Origin: Dillenia suffruticosa | Lineage: Eukaryota > Streptophyta > Magnoliopsida > Dilleniales > Dilleniaceae | Direction: 5' to 3' | Length of the DNA stretch: 64,000 nt | NCBI GenBank assembly: GCA_033439265.1 | Contig: JAVTVX010000024.1 | Location: 11,887,001 to 11,951,000 of the forward strand | In this document: positions 1-12,880 of the stretch, one piece after another | Layout of the letters: each line of letters opens with the position of its first letter | How positions within the stretch are numbered: the stretch's first letter is position 1 | Position numbers and translations under genes: made by a program | The notes under the pieces: generated by a model | The model's database searches: none | What the model saw: only the letters and a program-made list of their open reading frames with translations | What the model was told of the DNA's origin: nothing

Positions 1-351
1 TAATTAAATTGTCCTCTCGTTTTTATTCTCAAGCATACATAACACCCACAACCCAGAATGTCCCAAAATAGACGTCACATTTGCAAGAATTGAACTTGTG
101 GCTACGGGACTTGCAACCTCCACCACATCTGGCCCCAATCAGCTAACATTATTGAACATCACGCTTCCCTAATAATTCAAAAGAATTCTTGGATAGAACA
201 AACTCAAAAAACTATGCACGAATGTCCAAAAAAGTGTAAGATTTAGAGGAAGAATTAATTTGAAAGCATGCAATTGGAGAATTTTCAATATCCTCTATGC
301 AATGTGTGTGTCCAATATCTTTTAATGGCATTTTTCATTTCTTCACAATCT

Positions 352-446
<95 letters not shown>

Positions 447-2745
447 TTCTCATAACATATTCTTTTTTACTAACATTGTTTTCCTCGCGTAGAGTTATTT
501 TTGGTTTATCCGCTGCACAATCTAAGTATTATTTGCGCTTTGTGTTTTATTGAATAATCAAACAATAACATCTTATTGAAATTTGATACTAGTGGAGTTC
601 TCAAAAATATTTTTGTATTCATATATTTTTGTTTATTTTAATAATTGATATTTCAAAAACAGCATCTAGATTGAGAATTTTATTCTCTTATAGTTGATTA
701 TTCTATTGTGTGTAATTTTCTAAATTCACAACAAAGAAAATACTAAAAAGAATATTATTAAGTTTTAGTGATATTCAATTAGCACCTTCCAAACCATAGG
801 ACAACTTTACTGAATCATTCTTAAACTTTTCATAACTATAATTGTTATCTAATATTGTGTTTTATACTACCCGATAGATATTTCTACAAGTAGAATTAGA
901 ACATTCAAATAATAAAGCATGAAGAGCTTATGTGAAAGAGTGAAGAGATTATATAAAAAACACAGAATTGCAGGAGCAAGTTCAATGTCTTAGTGTTAAT
1001 CGGAAAATGCGAGCCTCTGGAGTAACCTTGGCCCTCTCTTTGATCATGTATAGAACTTTGTATTACAGCATCCCCAGTAGCACCACCAGCCTTAACTCCG
1101 CTTTCAGTGTGAGGCCTCGCCCTCTCAAGCCCAATCCTGTGAAGTTGCTTCCATGTTGTTTAATGACAATGATGGTTTTGAACGACTAATTTCATGTTAT
1201 TGGGTGATGTATTTGAACATTTGTATTTTTGTATTTTTCTTTTTTTAATATTTTGTTGATTATGTATTTAAAACATTTCTATTTTTAGCTTTTTTATACA
1301 CCAAACATATATAATTTATTTATTTATAATTAATTTCATTCATTCATTCGATGTCATATAATAAAGACAAAAAAAAAATTAATAAAAATCACATAATTTA
1401 AAATAAAATTTTTAAGTCAATTTGGTTTTTTAGTCCAACTTTATCCCAAGGCAAAACTTTGTTAGGGGTCATCCTGAGTTTAGGTCACTAAATATTATAC
1501 CATGAGCCTAAATATTAGCGCTGGGTTAGAGTTAACTTAAGCAACCTCTGGTTATTGTTATACTGAGAGCGGACGATAATGCTGCCGCACTTTCTCCTCC
1601 CTTGACAAGTAAATTAAAAAAAAAAGAAAAGAAAAGAAACAATTTTTTTGATTAATTGTTATAATCAATTTATTGATTTTAATTAATTTATTTCAAATTA
1701 ACTGTTGGGTCTATTAAGAGATGAACTCTTCTGACGTTTACTCTTTCTATTTCTAAGATTTAAATTTGAGAATTTATTTTAAAAATTCAGTATTTTTATT
1801 ACTAATAATATGTTAGTTAAAAAGAGGGGGGGGGGGGGGCGGAAAGGAAGAAGAAACAAATTGATATGTGATGCCTGTCGCCAATGCATATGAGCAGGTA
1901 ACTTTGGACTCGATGAACAGTCTGGGGTAAATGGTCCAACACAATGACCAACGACTTTCGACACAAAATTTTAATTACATGGCTACGTATAATACTTTAC
2001 TGTTCTAACTATATATTATTTAAAATATTCAAATTTTACTTTAATGCACATTTATTTTGTATCTTCTGGTTTATCTGCATTGACCCAGCTCACTTTGTCT
2101 TAGAACAATCTCATTTTTATATTTTGTGGGAAATCTTGGATTGTTGGAGCAGCTGGGCGAAAAGGAAATCTTTGTCAGATGTTATAATTTTAATCCCAAT
2201 TTGGAAAATTATTTTTACCTCACTTGCATTGGTTTAATGGGTTCATTATTTTAGGTAGCATTGTAATATATTATCCAAGAATTTTGTTATGCACTTCCTA
2301 GGATCTCTTGGGGAATTCTATAGAAACTCTCTTGTCTCGTGAGAGCCCTCTTTGACCATAAACACATATAATATATTTAAAATAATGGAGCTTTTATTGT
2401 CATGAAATTTATATTGATGTGAAATAATATATTATCTATATTATTTCAAATTTAAATTTAGAATTACGATTCAGATTGTTATTGTTATTGCATTAAATAG
2501 AAGTTTCCAGCATCCAAATGAGTCACAAATACTAGCCATCTTTGTGTTAAATATCTTTCCAAATGTGATACCCATTTAAAACTTTTAAAATGATGTCTTA
2601 GATGTGCCCTTGCTTTAGTATTTTCATCCCCCTCTACACCCTTTCTCGTGACACTTATTAAATACTTAAAAAAACATTTCATGGACAAATATGCACATAC
2701 ATTTGTGAAATTGAAAACTATCGATAGATGCTAATACATATAACA
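1..2745. other. AT-rich intergenic DNA, no gene recognised
   Basis: No coding frame here resembles a known family. The visible structure is the TC microsatellite (355-444), a run of 14 G at 1826-1839, and a somewhat less AT-rich patch at about 960-1190. That patch holds a 73-codon frame which I do not recognise and which shows no convincing gene context. The tract ends at the left LTR of the Copia-I element. Confidence 0.6.
355..444. repeat. (TC)n dinucleotide microsatellite
   Basis: An uninterrupted run of about 45 TC units. It yields a long Leu-Ser open frame that is an artefact. Such a long perfect run is likely to vary in length between individuals. Confidence 0.97.
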
Positions 2746-3050
2746 TGTTAGAAAACTTTATTCGTGATAAATAAATTAAACGCCAATATAAGATTTCAGA
2801 TTCTTCATAAAAATATATTAGATGTGGAAATATACCTGGATCCATAGAAATTGATGCGATTGTGGTTTTTAGCGTTCTTGATCTTCCAAATATTACGTAG
2901 TTTTAAGAGAGTGGGCCACTCTTGGTTCTCCTCCAACGATGGGACATTGAATCTAAAAGCTCTACATACCATTTCAGAACCACAACCATTTATACATATA
3001 TATATGTCTTTTCTTATTCCTAATTTGCTCATCATAAATTAGAAATAACA
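2746..3050 (-). mobile_element. Left (3') LTR of Copia-I
   Basis: The segment begins TGTTAGAAAAC and ends AATAACA, giving a TGTTA/TAACA inverted terminal pair as in Copia LTRs. A diverged copy in the same direction lies at 19,052-19,367, with shared blocks at both ends and in the middle. The Copia RNase H remains on the minus strand begin about 140 bp to the right, so this is the 3' LTR of a minus-strand element. The length of 305 bp is normal for a plant Copia LTR. The polypurine tract next to it is degraded. Confidence 0.7.
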
Positions 3051-3189
3051 CTTTAGAATTTTCACATATAATAACTCATACTCAATAAGATGATTTAGTC
3101 CCATTTATTTTCAAACTCTGTTAGATCACTTTAACAACAATGCTATATTTCATAATTCAGATTGCTATATTCATTGCTTCTTCCACAAT

Positions 3190-3922
3190 TCGCAACCTAG
3201 TGGCAAAATTCCATCGCCATATTTAATGATTGGATATCTTATAGCATGCTATAAATTCAGTTGCAATAGTGGAAGAAGCAATAAGTTTCTATTTAGCACT
3301 ATTCCATAAGATAGTTCCCCAACAAGTAGATATAGCTTGAGGTAAATCTACGACTGTCTTATTAAGTTGTGATCGGGACTTTCTTTTGTATATGAGCATG
3401 TAGCAATGCAAAATTGGAGTTTGGAATACCCAAATTGTTCTCTGAAGATACAACATAAACCTTTTGACTACTTTCCAATGATTCATTCCTGGATTGCTCA
3501 AATATCTGTCCAATTTCCCAATAATATATGTCATATCCAGATACTACAAATCTAAGCATACAGCAAGCTCCCTATAACTAAATCATAAGAAACTTTCAGC
3601 ATTTCTTTAGTTTCAAAATCATTCTTGAGGCATTAATCAAGACCAAACTTACTCTCTTAGCAACAGGATGTCACCTGATTTACAATCTTCTATGCAAAAT
3701 CTTTTAAGAACCTACTCCATATAAATATTTTTGTGACAATCCGAGAGTACCTCGAGAGAGAACTCGGTGTATTTGTATTCCTAACACAAAATAAGCATCA
3801 CCAAAATCTTTCATCTCAAATTTTTTTGTAGGAATCTCTTAATTTTGTGTAATAAGTTTATATCATTGCTAATAAGCAGTATGTTGTCAACATTGAAATC
3901 AGAAAAATGTTGTTACTTTCAC
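3190..3922 (-). pseudogene. Copia-I pol remnant: RT C-terminal half and RNase H
   Basis: Minus-strand frames contain Copia hallmarks. After the insertion point, at 3,840-3,900, NVDN stands at the position of the catalytic YVDD, followed by ILLISNDINL. Then comes MKDFGDAYFVLGIQIHR at about 3,770-3,820, and further on RYLSNPGMNHWKVVKRFM at about 3,440-3,510, as in the RT-RNase H connection. Several stops and frame changes are present and the catalytic aspartates are altered, so this is dead. It is contiguous with the 4,790-6,343 part once the CACTA insertion is set aside. Confidence 0.85.
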
Positions 3923-4789
3923 CACCACAAAAAAACAAACTTTCATTGATGGAAAAAATTCCGTCACTAATAGCAACGGATTTCTGACGGAATACCGTCG
4001 GATAGAATATCAAGCGATTTACAATGAAAATATTTATGTTGCTAATCTGTTTCTATAGTAGTCAATTGTAAAAATAAAAAATAAAAAAATTTTATAAAAC
4101 TATTAGCGACGGATTACCGACGGAATTTTTAGAGATGGAAAATTTTTGTTACTAATCCGTCGGTGTATTGGTGAAGAGAAAAAAATTAAAACAAAAAATA
4201 TGTAAAGCCATCAGCGACGGATTACCAATGAAAAAATTAACGACGGATTTTTTTTTAATTTTTATTTAATAATTATTTTTATTTTTATTTTATTTTGTAG
4301 AAGAATAATATTATTTTATTATTTTAAATTTTTATTATTTTATTTTAAGCTAAATAAAACTTATTCTCTTGCCATTTTCATTTTGCTCGGGTTCAAAGGT
4401 CAGTGGAAACAATAGCAATTCTCACAAATTAAAGGACGCGAGTAGGTCGGTGGGTCTTGGAGCAGCGCACATATTTTTTTGAGAACTCAAAAATCAGCGA
4501 GGGATTGAGATCCGTCATTGATTTTTTTTTCTTTTTTTTTTTATTAGCGACGAATTTTTTCCGTCGGTAATCATCAGGGACAAATATTTTCCGTCGCTAA
4601 TCATCAGCGATGAATTTTTTTCATCACTGATATTAGTGACAAAACTAAATCCGTCGTTGATATTTAGTAGGGTGACTTTCAGCGATGGATTTAACGATAA
4701 AAAAATTCGTCTCTGATATATTTCAACGACGAAAAAAGAATTTTCAGCGATGGATTTTTCCGTCACTGAAAATCTGTTTTCTAGTAGTG
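3923..4789. mobile_element. Non-autonomous CACTA element, 867 bp, TSD CAC
   Basis: The left terminus CACCACAAAAAAAC is a mutated CACTAC end and the right terminus is CTAGTAGTG. The bases CAC flank both sides (3,920-3,922 and 4,790-4,792), the 3-bp target duplication expected of En/Spm elements. Inside are many copies of a GCGACGGATT/AATCCGTCGC motif in both orientations, the usual subterminal transposase-binding arrangement. There is no transposase gene, so mobility would need a helper. It interrupts the RT region of Copia-I and is therefore younger than it. Confidence 0.88.
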
Positions 4790-5700
4790 CACTAAACTTG
4801 TGATATATGCAATAATAAATCACATTCATCTCAAAAACCAAAATAGATAACAACTTGATAAAATTTTTAATACCATTGATGGGTAGTTTGCTTAAACTCA
4901 GATGAATTTCTTTAATTTGCAAACTATTTGCTTTAAATCTCTTGAAACAAAGTTTGCAGACAGTATCATGTAAATTGTCTCATCAAATCACCATTGAGGA
5001 ACATTGTTTTAAAATCTATTTGATATAGTTTAATATCAAAATCTATCACAAGTGCCATTATACTCCTAAAAGAGTCTTTTAAAGAAATCAAAGAAAAAGT
5101 CTCTTTAAAATCAATATCTTTTTTCTGAATAAAGCTCTTTACAACAAGATGAGCCTCAATATCTTCCCACATTATCTTTTGAATTCCTTTTGATCTTAAA
5201 TATTCATTTGCAACTAACAAGGTTCATACCTTCAAGCAGTGGGATAAGATCTCGAATGTCTGTGTCTCTCATCAACATGATTTTTTCATTCATGTCATCA
5301 AGCCACTTTTGAGAATCAAGATTTTTAATGGAATCACAAAAGTTGATTGGATTATCTTCCACCATTCCAATATCTAACTCATGTTCTTGAAGAAAGAAGA
5401 TATAATCATCTCATATCACATTTCTCCCTTTGCAGTAGATATTTTTATGGCATTTGTTCTTGAGATTGTTGACCTTTTTCTTAAAAAAATAACCAGTTGA
5501 TCTTGATCATGAAGATTTGGATTTTCAACATTGTCTTGTGGATTTGGAGTTGCTTCTTAAACAATATTAGGAATAGAAGCTTGATCATGGTTAATAACAA
5601 ACTTAGAAAGAGTAATGAATTCATCTTTAAAGACAGTTTCTAACTTTTTCTTTCCCCTTAAATCAATAGTCTCAAAGAAGCGGGTATTTCCCATTTCAAA
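4790..5700 (-). pseudogene. Copia-I pol remnant: RT N-terminal half
   Basis: On the minus strand from about 5,400 downward the translation follows the Copia RVT_2 order. It runs from a DSQKWLDDMNEKI segment (about 5,280), through a K*IFKIKRNSKDNV region with a stop replacing the W of CKWIFK, then VKSFIQKKDIDFKETFS (about 5,095-5,150) and IDFKTMFLNGDL (about 4,985-5,020), to a CIYHKFS segment that ends at the CACTA insertion. Several stops and a frameshift show decay. The region above 5,400 is the integrase-RT linker with little recognisable similarity. Confidence 0.85.
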
Positions 5701-6343
5701 GAAGGATCTAGTATGGGATTATAAAACTTGTATCACTAAGACCGTTCAAAGTATCTAACAAAATAGCTTCTAACCATTCTTGAGTTGAGTTTCCTTTCAT
5801 TTTCTATAAGGCCTTGCTTTAGTTGGACAAACATATAAATTCTTTATACTAGACTTCTTGGCTCTCCTTAATTCATAGGGGGTTTTAGCCATTCTCTTAG
5901 TTGGAACTTTGTTGGTGATGTAAGCAGCAATCTTTAACGCCTCTCCCTAAAGTGAATATGGTATAAGCAGTATAACTAAGCATAATCTTTACTATGTACT
6001 TTATTGTTTGGTTTTGTCTTTGAAAAACACCATTTAGTCAGAGCTCCTTAGCATGGTGTACTTGGAACAAAAGCACATTCCTCTAGGAATTTGGCAAATG
6101 AATCTAGACATTGTTCACTAAATCCTTTATGTCAACCATAGTTTTCACCATTACTATCAGACTAGGTACTCTTAATCCTTTTGTTAATTTAATTCTCAAC
6201 TTCAGTTTTGAAAGTTTTGAATATGTCCAATGATTTAAACTTGTCATTAACGACATAAAGGAACCCGTAACATGAGAAATCGTCTAATTATTAACCATTC
6301 CAAGAAACCATAGGGAATGACCCAAGAAGAATTAAAACTTAAC
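5700..6343 (-). pseudogene. Copia-I integrase core remnant
   Basis: Minus-strand translation shows a WNG motif followed by a DDFSCYGFLYVV segment (about 6,260-6,300, the IDD-SRYGY part of Copia integrase). Next are FKTEVENQINKRIK (about 6,170-6,215) and a PFELW-like KPPMNLGE segment (about 5,870-5,900). Stops and frame breaks are common. The frame stops being recognisable at about 6,343, exactly where the long LTR of the neighbouring Sirevirus-like element appears to start, so the rest of the Copia-I integrase and gag lay on the other side of that insertion. Confidence 0.82.
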
Positions 6344-6348
6344 AACCT

Positions 6349-8526
6349 TGAGGGGAGAGTGAATATATTGTTTCCACTTTTTGGGTTTTATTAAAATTGA
6401 GACTCATAATACAAAACATATAGAGAAAGGGAGAAGAATGTTTGATATTCAAATTTATAGTGGTTCCATCTTTCCGATGTACATCCACTCTCAGGCTATA
6501 CTTAAAGTTTGCAATCCACTATTTGATCCATAAATAGTACAACCAACTAGATTTCCAAAATTCTAATTAAATCTTACAAGTTTTACTCCCCATAACACTC
6601 ACACTAGATTTCACGGCTCTTGCAAACCTTCACTTGTTTCTCACAGATAATTTAATCTCAGATCAAGAAGATCATCTCTTCTTGATTTCTTACAAAATTA
6701 TAAGAGAAATAGAAATTACAAACTTGAGCCTTGATACTCAGATTAAAACTTTATAGCCCACAAATTAAATACAATAATTAGAAATAAAAATAGAGAAGCT
6801 CAATTAATATTTACAATGGTTCTAAAAGATTGTTTGGTCTTCAATAGTGGTTGTATTTTTAGTTTCTCAAGATTTTCTAACCATTGGAGCTCATTAAATG
6901 TTAAAACTAGTTGTTTAAGAGTTGTTGTGGTTCATTAAATGCTTGAAATTGCTTTTTTGAAACTAGTTGTTGCTCTCGTGATAGTTGACTGCCCTTCTCT
7001 GCTGCTTGACTACAACTTGAATCTTGCCTGTGTTCTTTCATGAGTAAGTCGACTACTTCCCGGCTTAGTTTTGTGAACGTTCTAAGTATCGGTACTCAAA
7101 CTTTCAAGGATCGGTACTCGTTACTATGCTTTCTTTCAGCTCTTGAATGAGTCGAGTACTTCTACTCATGCTAGTTGACTACGATTGTGGCTCAGGTTAG
7201 ATCTTGGACTTCAACAGTGCTAAGAAGCAGTACATCTTTTGAGACTTTTGATAGTCGACTTCTTTATTCTAATGAGTTGACTAGGTACTTGAACCTACTT
7301 TAATGTATATGCATTGTGAAAGTGCAAGGTGGCTCAGTAAATGTGGCATAATGCTATGGGCATATGACATGTGTCATGTGGCAGGGTTGACATGAGAAGT
7401 GTTTTATTTTGCGAGCGTGCATATGTAAGTTAACTTTTGCCTCTATGGTGGTCAACTTGCTTATGTTTTATATATGGGAGGATCAATTCTTAATTATCCA
7501 AAAATCGGTACTTCATCTCCATACCTATAATTAGTCATGATAATGTGAGTCGACTAGGTGGAAACCACAAGTCGACTAGGTAAATTGCCTAATGTGAGAA
7601 TGTATGCTATGACCTCATACAATGGCGTGTGGCATGTTGCCTGTGGCATGCTAATACTCATGCCATGCTCATGCTATGTTAGTGTGATACTTGTGCAATG
7701 CCCGTGTTATACTACTGCAGTGCTCATGCCATGCTGAAGTTGTGCTAGTGCCACGTCTATACAGTGCTCGTGCCATGCTGATGTTATGCTAGTGCCACAT
7801 CTATATAGTGCATGTGCATTGTGCTCATGGTTCAGACCTCTCTTAGTAGACCGAGAGCCTTTCTCAGTGTATGAATCGATTGCCACTCAAGTGCAAGTTG
7901 ACTAGCCTTAATGTCTCATAGGCTAATCTATGTTTTAGCACTTCTCGTTATGTAGTCTTGTATATTCGAGCATGTGCTTGCTTAGTTTCTTTATGTCCGA
8001 AGCAGGTGAGTCGACTAGGCATCCCAAGCAAGTCGATTAATTCCAACGTATATGTGCAATGTAATGCAATGACATGTGTCCTGCATGTGTTATGGCATGC
8101 TTTTTGGTCTGTGTCTTTGTGCAATGCCATGTACTTAGTAAATTAGCTTATGTGTATGCCCTAGCTTGTAAGTCTAAGTCAACTTGATCTTTAGGTGGTC
8201 AACTATAATGTATTCTATTCTCATTTTAACTGTTATTATTCAACCATTAGCATTTCAAAAATTTTTTTATTATAGTTAGGCTAATTACGTGAGTTGACTA
8301 GGTGTTTGAGCCAATCGACTAGTGCACTATGTTGGATTTAACTTATATTTTTGTATACTAAGCAAGTTGACTGTCATTATGATGTACTTGACTATATGTT
8401 TTCTATGAAGTTTAAACTACTTCTAACTCCACTTAATTCATTCTTTCATTAGTCCAACACCTTGTTTTCATCATAGTATACCTTAAACTCATCATTTGTT
8501 CATCATCAAAACTTATTTTGCTAACA
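6349..8526 (-). mobile_element. 3' LTR of a Sirevirus-like Copia element, about 2.2 kb
   Basis: The right edge is firm: read on the minus strand, a purine-rich tract (AAAAGAGGGAAT) is followed by TGTTAGCAAAATAAG, the polypurine tract-LTR join of Sireviruses. The left edge is an estimate, placed where Copia-I integrase similarity ends and at a TG dinucleotide (6,349). The other LTR is not in the window, so a pairwise check is impossible. The interior holds many RTYGACTA motifs, repeated GGTACT motifs and a 44-bp tandem repeat. It has no coding capacity. Confidence 0.7.
7719..7830. repeat. 44-bp tandem repeat inside the LTR
   Basis: Units begin at 7,719, 7,763 and 7,807 with AGTGC. The first two share most of their 44 bp (AGTGCTC-TGCCATGCTGA) and the third is partial. 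Looser copies of the ATGC/GTGC pattern continue on both sides. Confidence 0.85.
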
Positions 8527-8545
8527 ATTCCCTCTTTTGATGATA
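8527..8545 (-). other. Polypurine tract of the Sirevirus-like element
   Basis: Read on the minus strand, TTATCATCAAAAGAGGGAAT directly precedes the TG of the LTR. The form with GATGA-CAAA followed by a G-rich purine run is characteristic of Sireviruses. It primes plus-strand DNA synthesis and fixes the element's orientation. Confidence 0.75.
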
Positions 8546-9397
8546 ACAAAACTTAGGCTAATGACAAATGCTTCCAAATCTTTCTGAAAGTCCATGAGAT
8601 TCCATGGAGGTAATTACTCCCCCTTAACATATGCTTCTATGCTCCCCCTTTATCTATACACTTAGGTTTTACTTTTCTCTTTAATTCACATGTTTCTCCT
8701 ATATTTTCTCTTTTGCATTCCTACATCTCTCCATTTCTCTTTTTCATTTACTCCTTTTCATTCCTGTACTTTCATTCTTATATTTCTCCCCATTTTTGTT
8801 ATCAATAAAAAAGTTAAACTAGAAGGGTAAAAATATGACCCAACTTTAAGGTAATTGACCTATTAGTAGAGTGAACTGAACCTAAACTTCCCTAAGTCAT
8901 TGACCTATCAATAGAGTGAAGTGTATGTAATGTATGACATATAAATGAATTGCGAGTGTGTTTGTGGGAGTGTGAAGTATGCAATGAGAGTTTTAGCATG
9001 TTTAATAAAAGTAAAGACTTAGAAACATAACTCAAACCTAAACAAGCAACACATGATCAGCAAGAACATGTTTCATTATAACCACAACATCATAAAACAT
9101 CTCGAAAGAGCTTAGTACAACTAAAGTAGCCATTACGTATTCTTTACAACCAAAAATTTTGAGACAAAGACATCAACAGCATAAGCAGATGTCAGCAACA
9201 AACAGCAGAAATAGTAAACAAAGGTAGAAAGCAGAGAGTAGTGCACATACATGAATGTAAGATCTCCAGTCATGGCTCCTGTGGTGGCTCATGAGGTAGC
9301 TCAAATGGTGGCTCATATGATGACCATTTGGAGTACCTCTAGTAAGCAATAGGTCTACTTTCACTTTTACTCTATCTATCTGTACCTGAAATTATGC
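8546..9397 (-). other. Non-coding 3' region of the Sirevirus-like element
   Basis: About 850 bp lies between the extra ORF and the polypurine tract. It is pyrimidine-rich on the plus strand at 8,600-8,800 and has no conserved coding frame. By position it is the 3' untranslated part of the element. Confidence 0.5.
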
Positions 9398-10419
9398 CTA
9401 CATGTGCTGAAAATAATCCCATATGATGGTCATGGTGACATGCCACTTAGGGACATGATGATGCTCAAATGCAAGACGAGGGTAATCAGGATCAATGCTA
9501 GGCTCTGCACCTACATGGTTGGGCTCTCCTTCATTTGTTTCTTCTTCGTCTCTTTCTTCTTTTTCTCCCTTCCTTCTCCAAACTCTATCCTCATCCTCAA
9601 ACCACTTTGCCTTATTCAGAGATGATGCTCCTATCCTACACTTCATTTGAAGTTCTGTGCCAACCTCCATACTAGCATCTACTTCGTACATCTCAAGAAA
9701 GTCAGTGATAAGAATGGTATAAGGAAGGTTTCCTATCTTGGCTCTACCAGTCATCAACATATGAAAGGGATTGAGAAAGTGAAGGCCAAGATTTTTATTC
9801 TCCATAATACAAGCCAAGGGCCAAAAATCCTCCTTAGTGATTGTAATGTGACTATAACCTCTAGGCCTAATTGCATGAAACACAATGGGGTGTAATATTC
9901 TCTCATGAATATCCCAACCCGTTGCCTTATTATTTCCCATTTCAAGTGCACAATTCTTGTAAGCTAGCCTCACACACTCCTTCAAAGACATACACAAATA
10001 TTCCTCACATTCATCCCTAGGTACCCATGTTGACCTCTGAGCCTACACAATAATCTAGGGAAAACTACAATCTCCTTACCAAGCACATAAATCTTAAAAA
10101 TGCATCTTTTATCATTCTCACCAATCTTAATTTCTATTTCAAAGGTGTTTCTAAACTTTTTCTTCACATCTGCAATATTATTGTGCAAAATTCTTACTAT
10201 CCACTCACATAAAATATGAGTGGGTTTAATAAGAGTTGGTGGAACAACCTCCTTAATGAAATCTCCATGAGGAAACCCTTTGCTTTCTAAGAAAGCCCAA
10301 TCAATCACTCTATTATGTGTAGCAGCACAAGAAATAAGATGGGTCTTGAAGGACTTACTCTTTTCTCTTGAAGGAAAATTATTTTTGTCAAAGGGGGATT
10401 GATTCTTTGTTCGTGACAT
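9398..10419 (-). pseudogene. Extra ORF downstream of pol, 'putative plant transposon protein' family
   Basis: The ORF starts at ATG 10,419, codes 145 residues, shifts frame near 9,990 and continues for 199 residues to 9,398. The combined length is roughly 340 residues. The N-terminal half carries a ...VIDWAFLESKGF... segment. The second half has a GWDIHERILHPIVFHAIRP... segment and LPYTILITDFLEMYEV, which I recognise as the pattern of plant retroelement-associated proteins annotated 'putative plant transposon protein'. A Glu-rich linker (about residues 140-160 of the second part) follows. It lies between RNase H and the 3' LTR, the place where Sireviruses may carry an env-like gene, and on the same strand. 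No membrane segment is visible. Its function is unknown. Confidence 0.65.
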
Positions 10420-10439
10420 CTTTGATAGCTCTCTGGTAG

Positions 10440-11260
10440 ATCTAGGGTTTGGGTTTTAGAAGATATCCGTGTATGGGAGAGTCAATTGGCGTGTTAAAGG
10501 AGAGTGAGAGACTGTTAGTAAGTTTTAGAATGGGTAAGTGAAAATTTTAACTTAGGTTTTTCTATTTATATCTACGACTGTCCAATAAAGTAGTGGACTA
10601 GATGACTAAAGTAGTCAACTGTCTGAATTTTCTACCTAAAATTTTAAACACTATTTTAATAAGATAGTCGACTCATTATTTAAGAGTAGTTGACTATCAA
10701 TGTTTAAAAATGAGTGTATAGTGGTGAGTATCGATTCTTTATCTTTGAAGGATTGATACTTAATACTATTCATGTCTCATTTTCACTAAGTGTTGAGGGG
10801 ATAATCGACTTGGGTATTCATGTAGTCGACTTGTAGTTCTTGAACTTATGTTTATAGTAATGAGTAACAGTGCTTCAAAAATGAAGGATCAGTACTTAGC
10901 ACTATTTCACCTATTTGTGAATGATCTAGTTGACTTGCTATCTAGAGCTAGTCGACTACTAGTGCTAGGATGAATGCTCTGCCCTGGTGCTATAGTCATA
11001 AGGATTAGTATTTAACCTGTCAATTATTGGTACTTAGCATTTTTCATGCTATGAAACTATACATTAGTTGACTGCATATTTATAGGTAGTTGACTGAGTC
11101 AAATTTCTGTGCTCGAGATCCTTTCATTTTCTCTTATCTCCTTGAGACCCGGTTGACTAACATTGTGACAAAGTTGACTCGTCTGCTGAGATGCTCAACA
11201 ACATGCTTGGACACATACAAATTTAGTACAAAATCAAATCAAAATATACAAACAGTCATC
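10440..11260 (-). other. Spacer between RNase H and extra ORF, motif-rich
   Basis: This is non-coding sequence with repeated RTYGACTA copies (for example near 10,580, 10,665, 10,690, 10,810, 10,930, 10,960, 11,065 and 11,090) and a second recurrent motif of the type GGATCRGTACTTA (near 10,720-10,760, 10,880 and 11,030). The same two motifs fill the 3' LTR. Confidence 0.6.
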
Positions 11261-11269
11261 AATCCTCAA

Positions 11270-12880
11270 CATTCATCATACTTAGTTCTCTCCTTGGACT
11301 ATAGAACTGATTTTTATCTAGAGGCTTGGTGAAAATGCCAACTATTTTCTTGTCTATTTCTATGTACTCAAGAATCACATCTCCCTTAAACACATGGTCC
11401 TTTTTGAGTGATGTCTTACTTCAATGTGATTGGTTCTTTAGTGATGGAAAGGATTCTTAGTTAAATGAATGGCACTAGTGTTATCACATCTAATTAGGAT
11501 GCAATCTAAATCTAATCCATCGTCCTTCATCCGATGCTTAATTCATAAAATCTAAGCACAGCACTATCCACAACAATGTACTCTGCCTCAATTGTTGATA
11601 TTGCTACATTATTTTATTTTCTAGAAGATCGAGACACCAACATACTTTCAAACAATTGGCATGTGCCACTAGTGCTCTTCATATCCATTTTGCATCCAAG
11701 TTTGCATCATAATAACCATGAAGATCAAAAGAAGATCTTCTATCATACTATATACCTATACTATGTTTGTCCCTAATGTATCTAATAATTCTCTTTATTG
11801 TAGACATATGTGGTTCCTTAGGAGCTAACTAAAATCTTGTACATAAGCATATATTAAATAAAATGTCAAGCTTAAAAGCTGTAAAATATAACAGAGAATC
11901 TAACATACTTTTGTACAACTTGAAATACACCAGTTTCCCTCGTTCATCCTTATCTATCTTTAGAGTTATGCTCATAAGTGTTGGACTTCCCTTAGCATCT
12001 CCTAGGCCAAATTTTTTCACTAACTCCTTAGCAAACTTATATTGACTAAAAAAGATTCTTTTCTCAGTTTGCTTTATTTGTAATCCTATGAAATAATTAA
12101 ACTCTCATATCATGCTAATCTAAAAGTCAGCATGCATGGCTTGAGCAAATTCTTAACAAAGATTTTCATTAATAGCTCTAAAAACTATGTCATACATAAA
12201 TCTGTACTATCAATATTTCTTTACCTTTTCTTTTAATAAATAAGATTGTATCTACCTTACCTCTTTCAAACTTATTCTCTAGAAGAAAGTTGCTCAGTCA
12301 TTCATACCAAATTTTAAGAGTTTGTTTCAAACCATACAATATTTTTGACAATTTATATATAAGGTTTGGATGCTTAGGATGTTCAAAGCCTAGTGGTTGC
12401 TCAATTTACATGTCTCCTCAATGATTCCATTTAGAAATGTACTTTTCATATCCATTTGGTATAGTCTAAAGTTTATAAAACAAGCAAAAACTAGATGCAT
12501 CTTTATTGCTTCTAATCTAGTCACAGGAGTATAGGTCTTATCATAGTTTATCCCTTATTCTTGACTATGTGTTTGTGGTACAAGTCTTGCCTTGTTTTTA
12601 GTAATCTACCTATTTTGTACCTATAAAAGATTGATTTTTTGATCTCGACACTAGATACTAAACATTATTCTTCTCAAATTGATTAGCATCTTCCTGCATT
12701 ACTAATACCTAGAGTTTCATCAACATTTTTGTGCTCTATTTAGGATATAAAAGCTACAAATTCATATTGATTTTGCAGTGTTAATCTTGTCCTCACACCT
12801 AAGCTAGCATTCCCTATAATGTTTTCAAAATTCATAGTCTTCCTAATCATAAGATATCTATTCTTTTGCTTTTGAGGAGT
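11270..12880 (-). pseudogene. Sirevirus-like pol remnant: reverse transcriptase and RNase H
   Basis: The minus-strand translation has QMDMKSTFLNGIIEET (about 12,415-12,465, the RT region before the catalytic loop), then the MKKFGLGDAKGSPTLMSITL and YFKLYKSMLDSLLY pattern (about 11,870-12,020), and RNase H parts including FDLHGYYDANLD. It ends with KGDVILEYIEIDKK followed by IFTKPLDKNQF at about 11,300-11,390, the usual C-terminus of Copia pol. Many stops and shifts are present. The RNase H ends about 850 bp before the extra ORF. Confidence 0.87.
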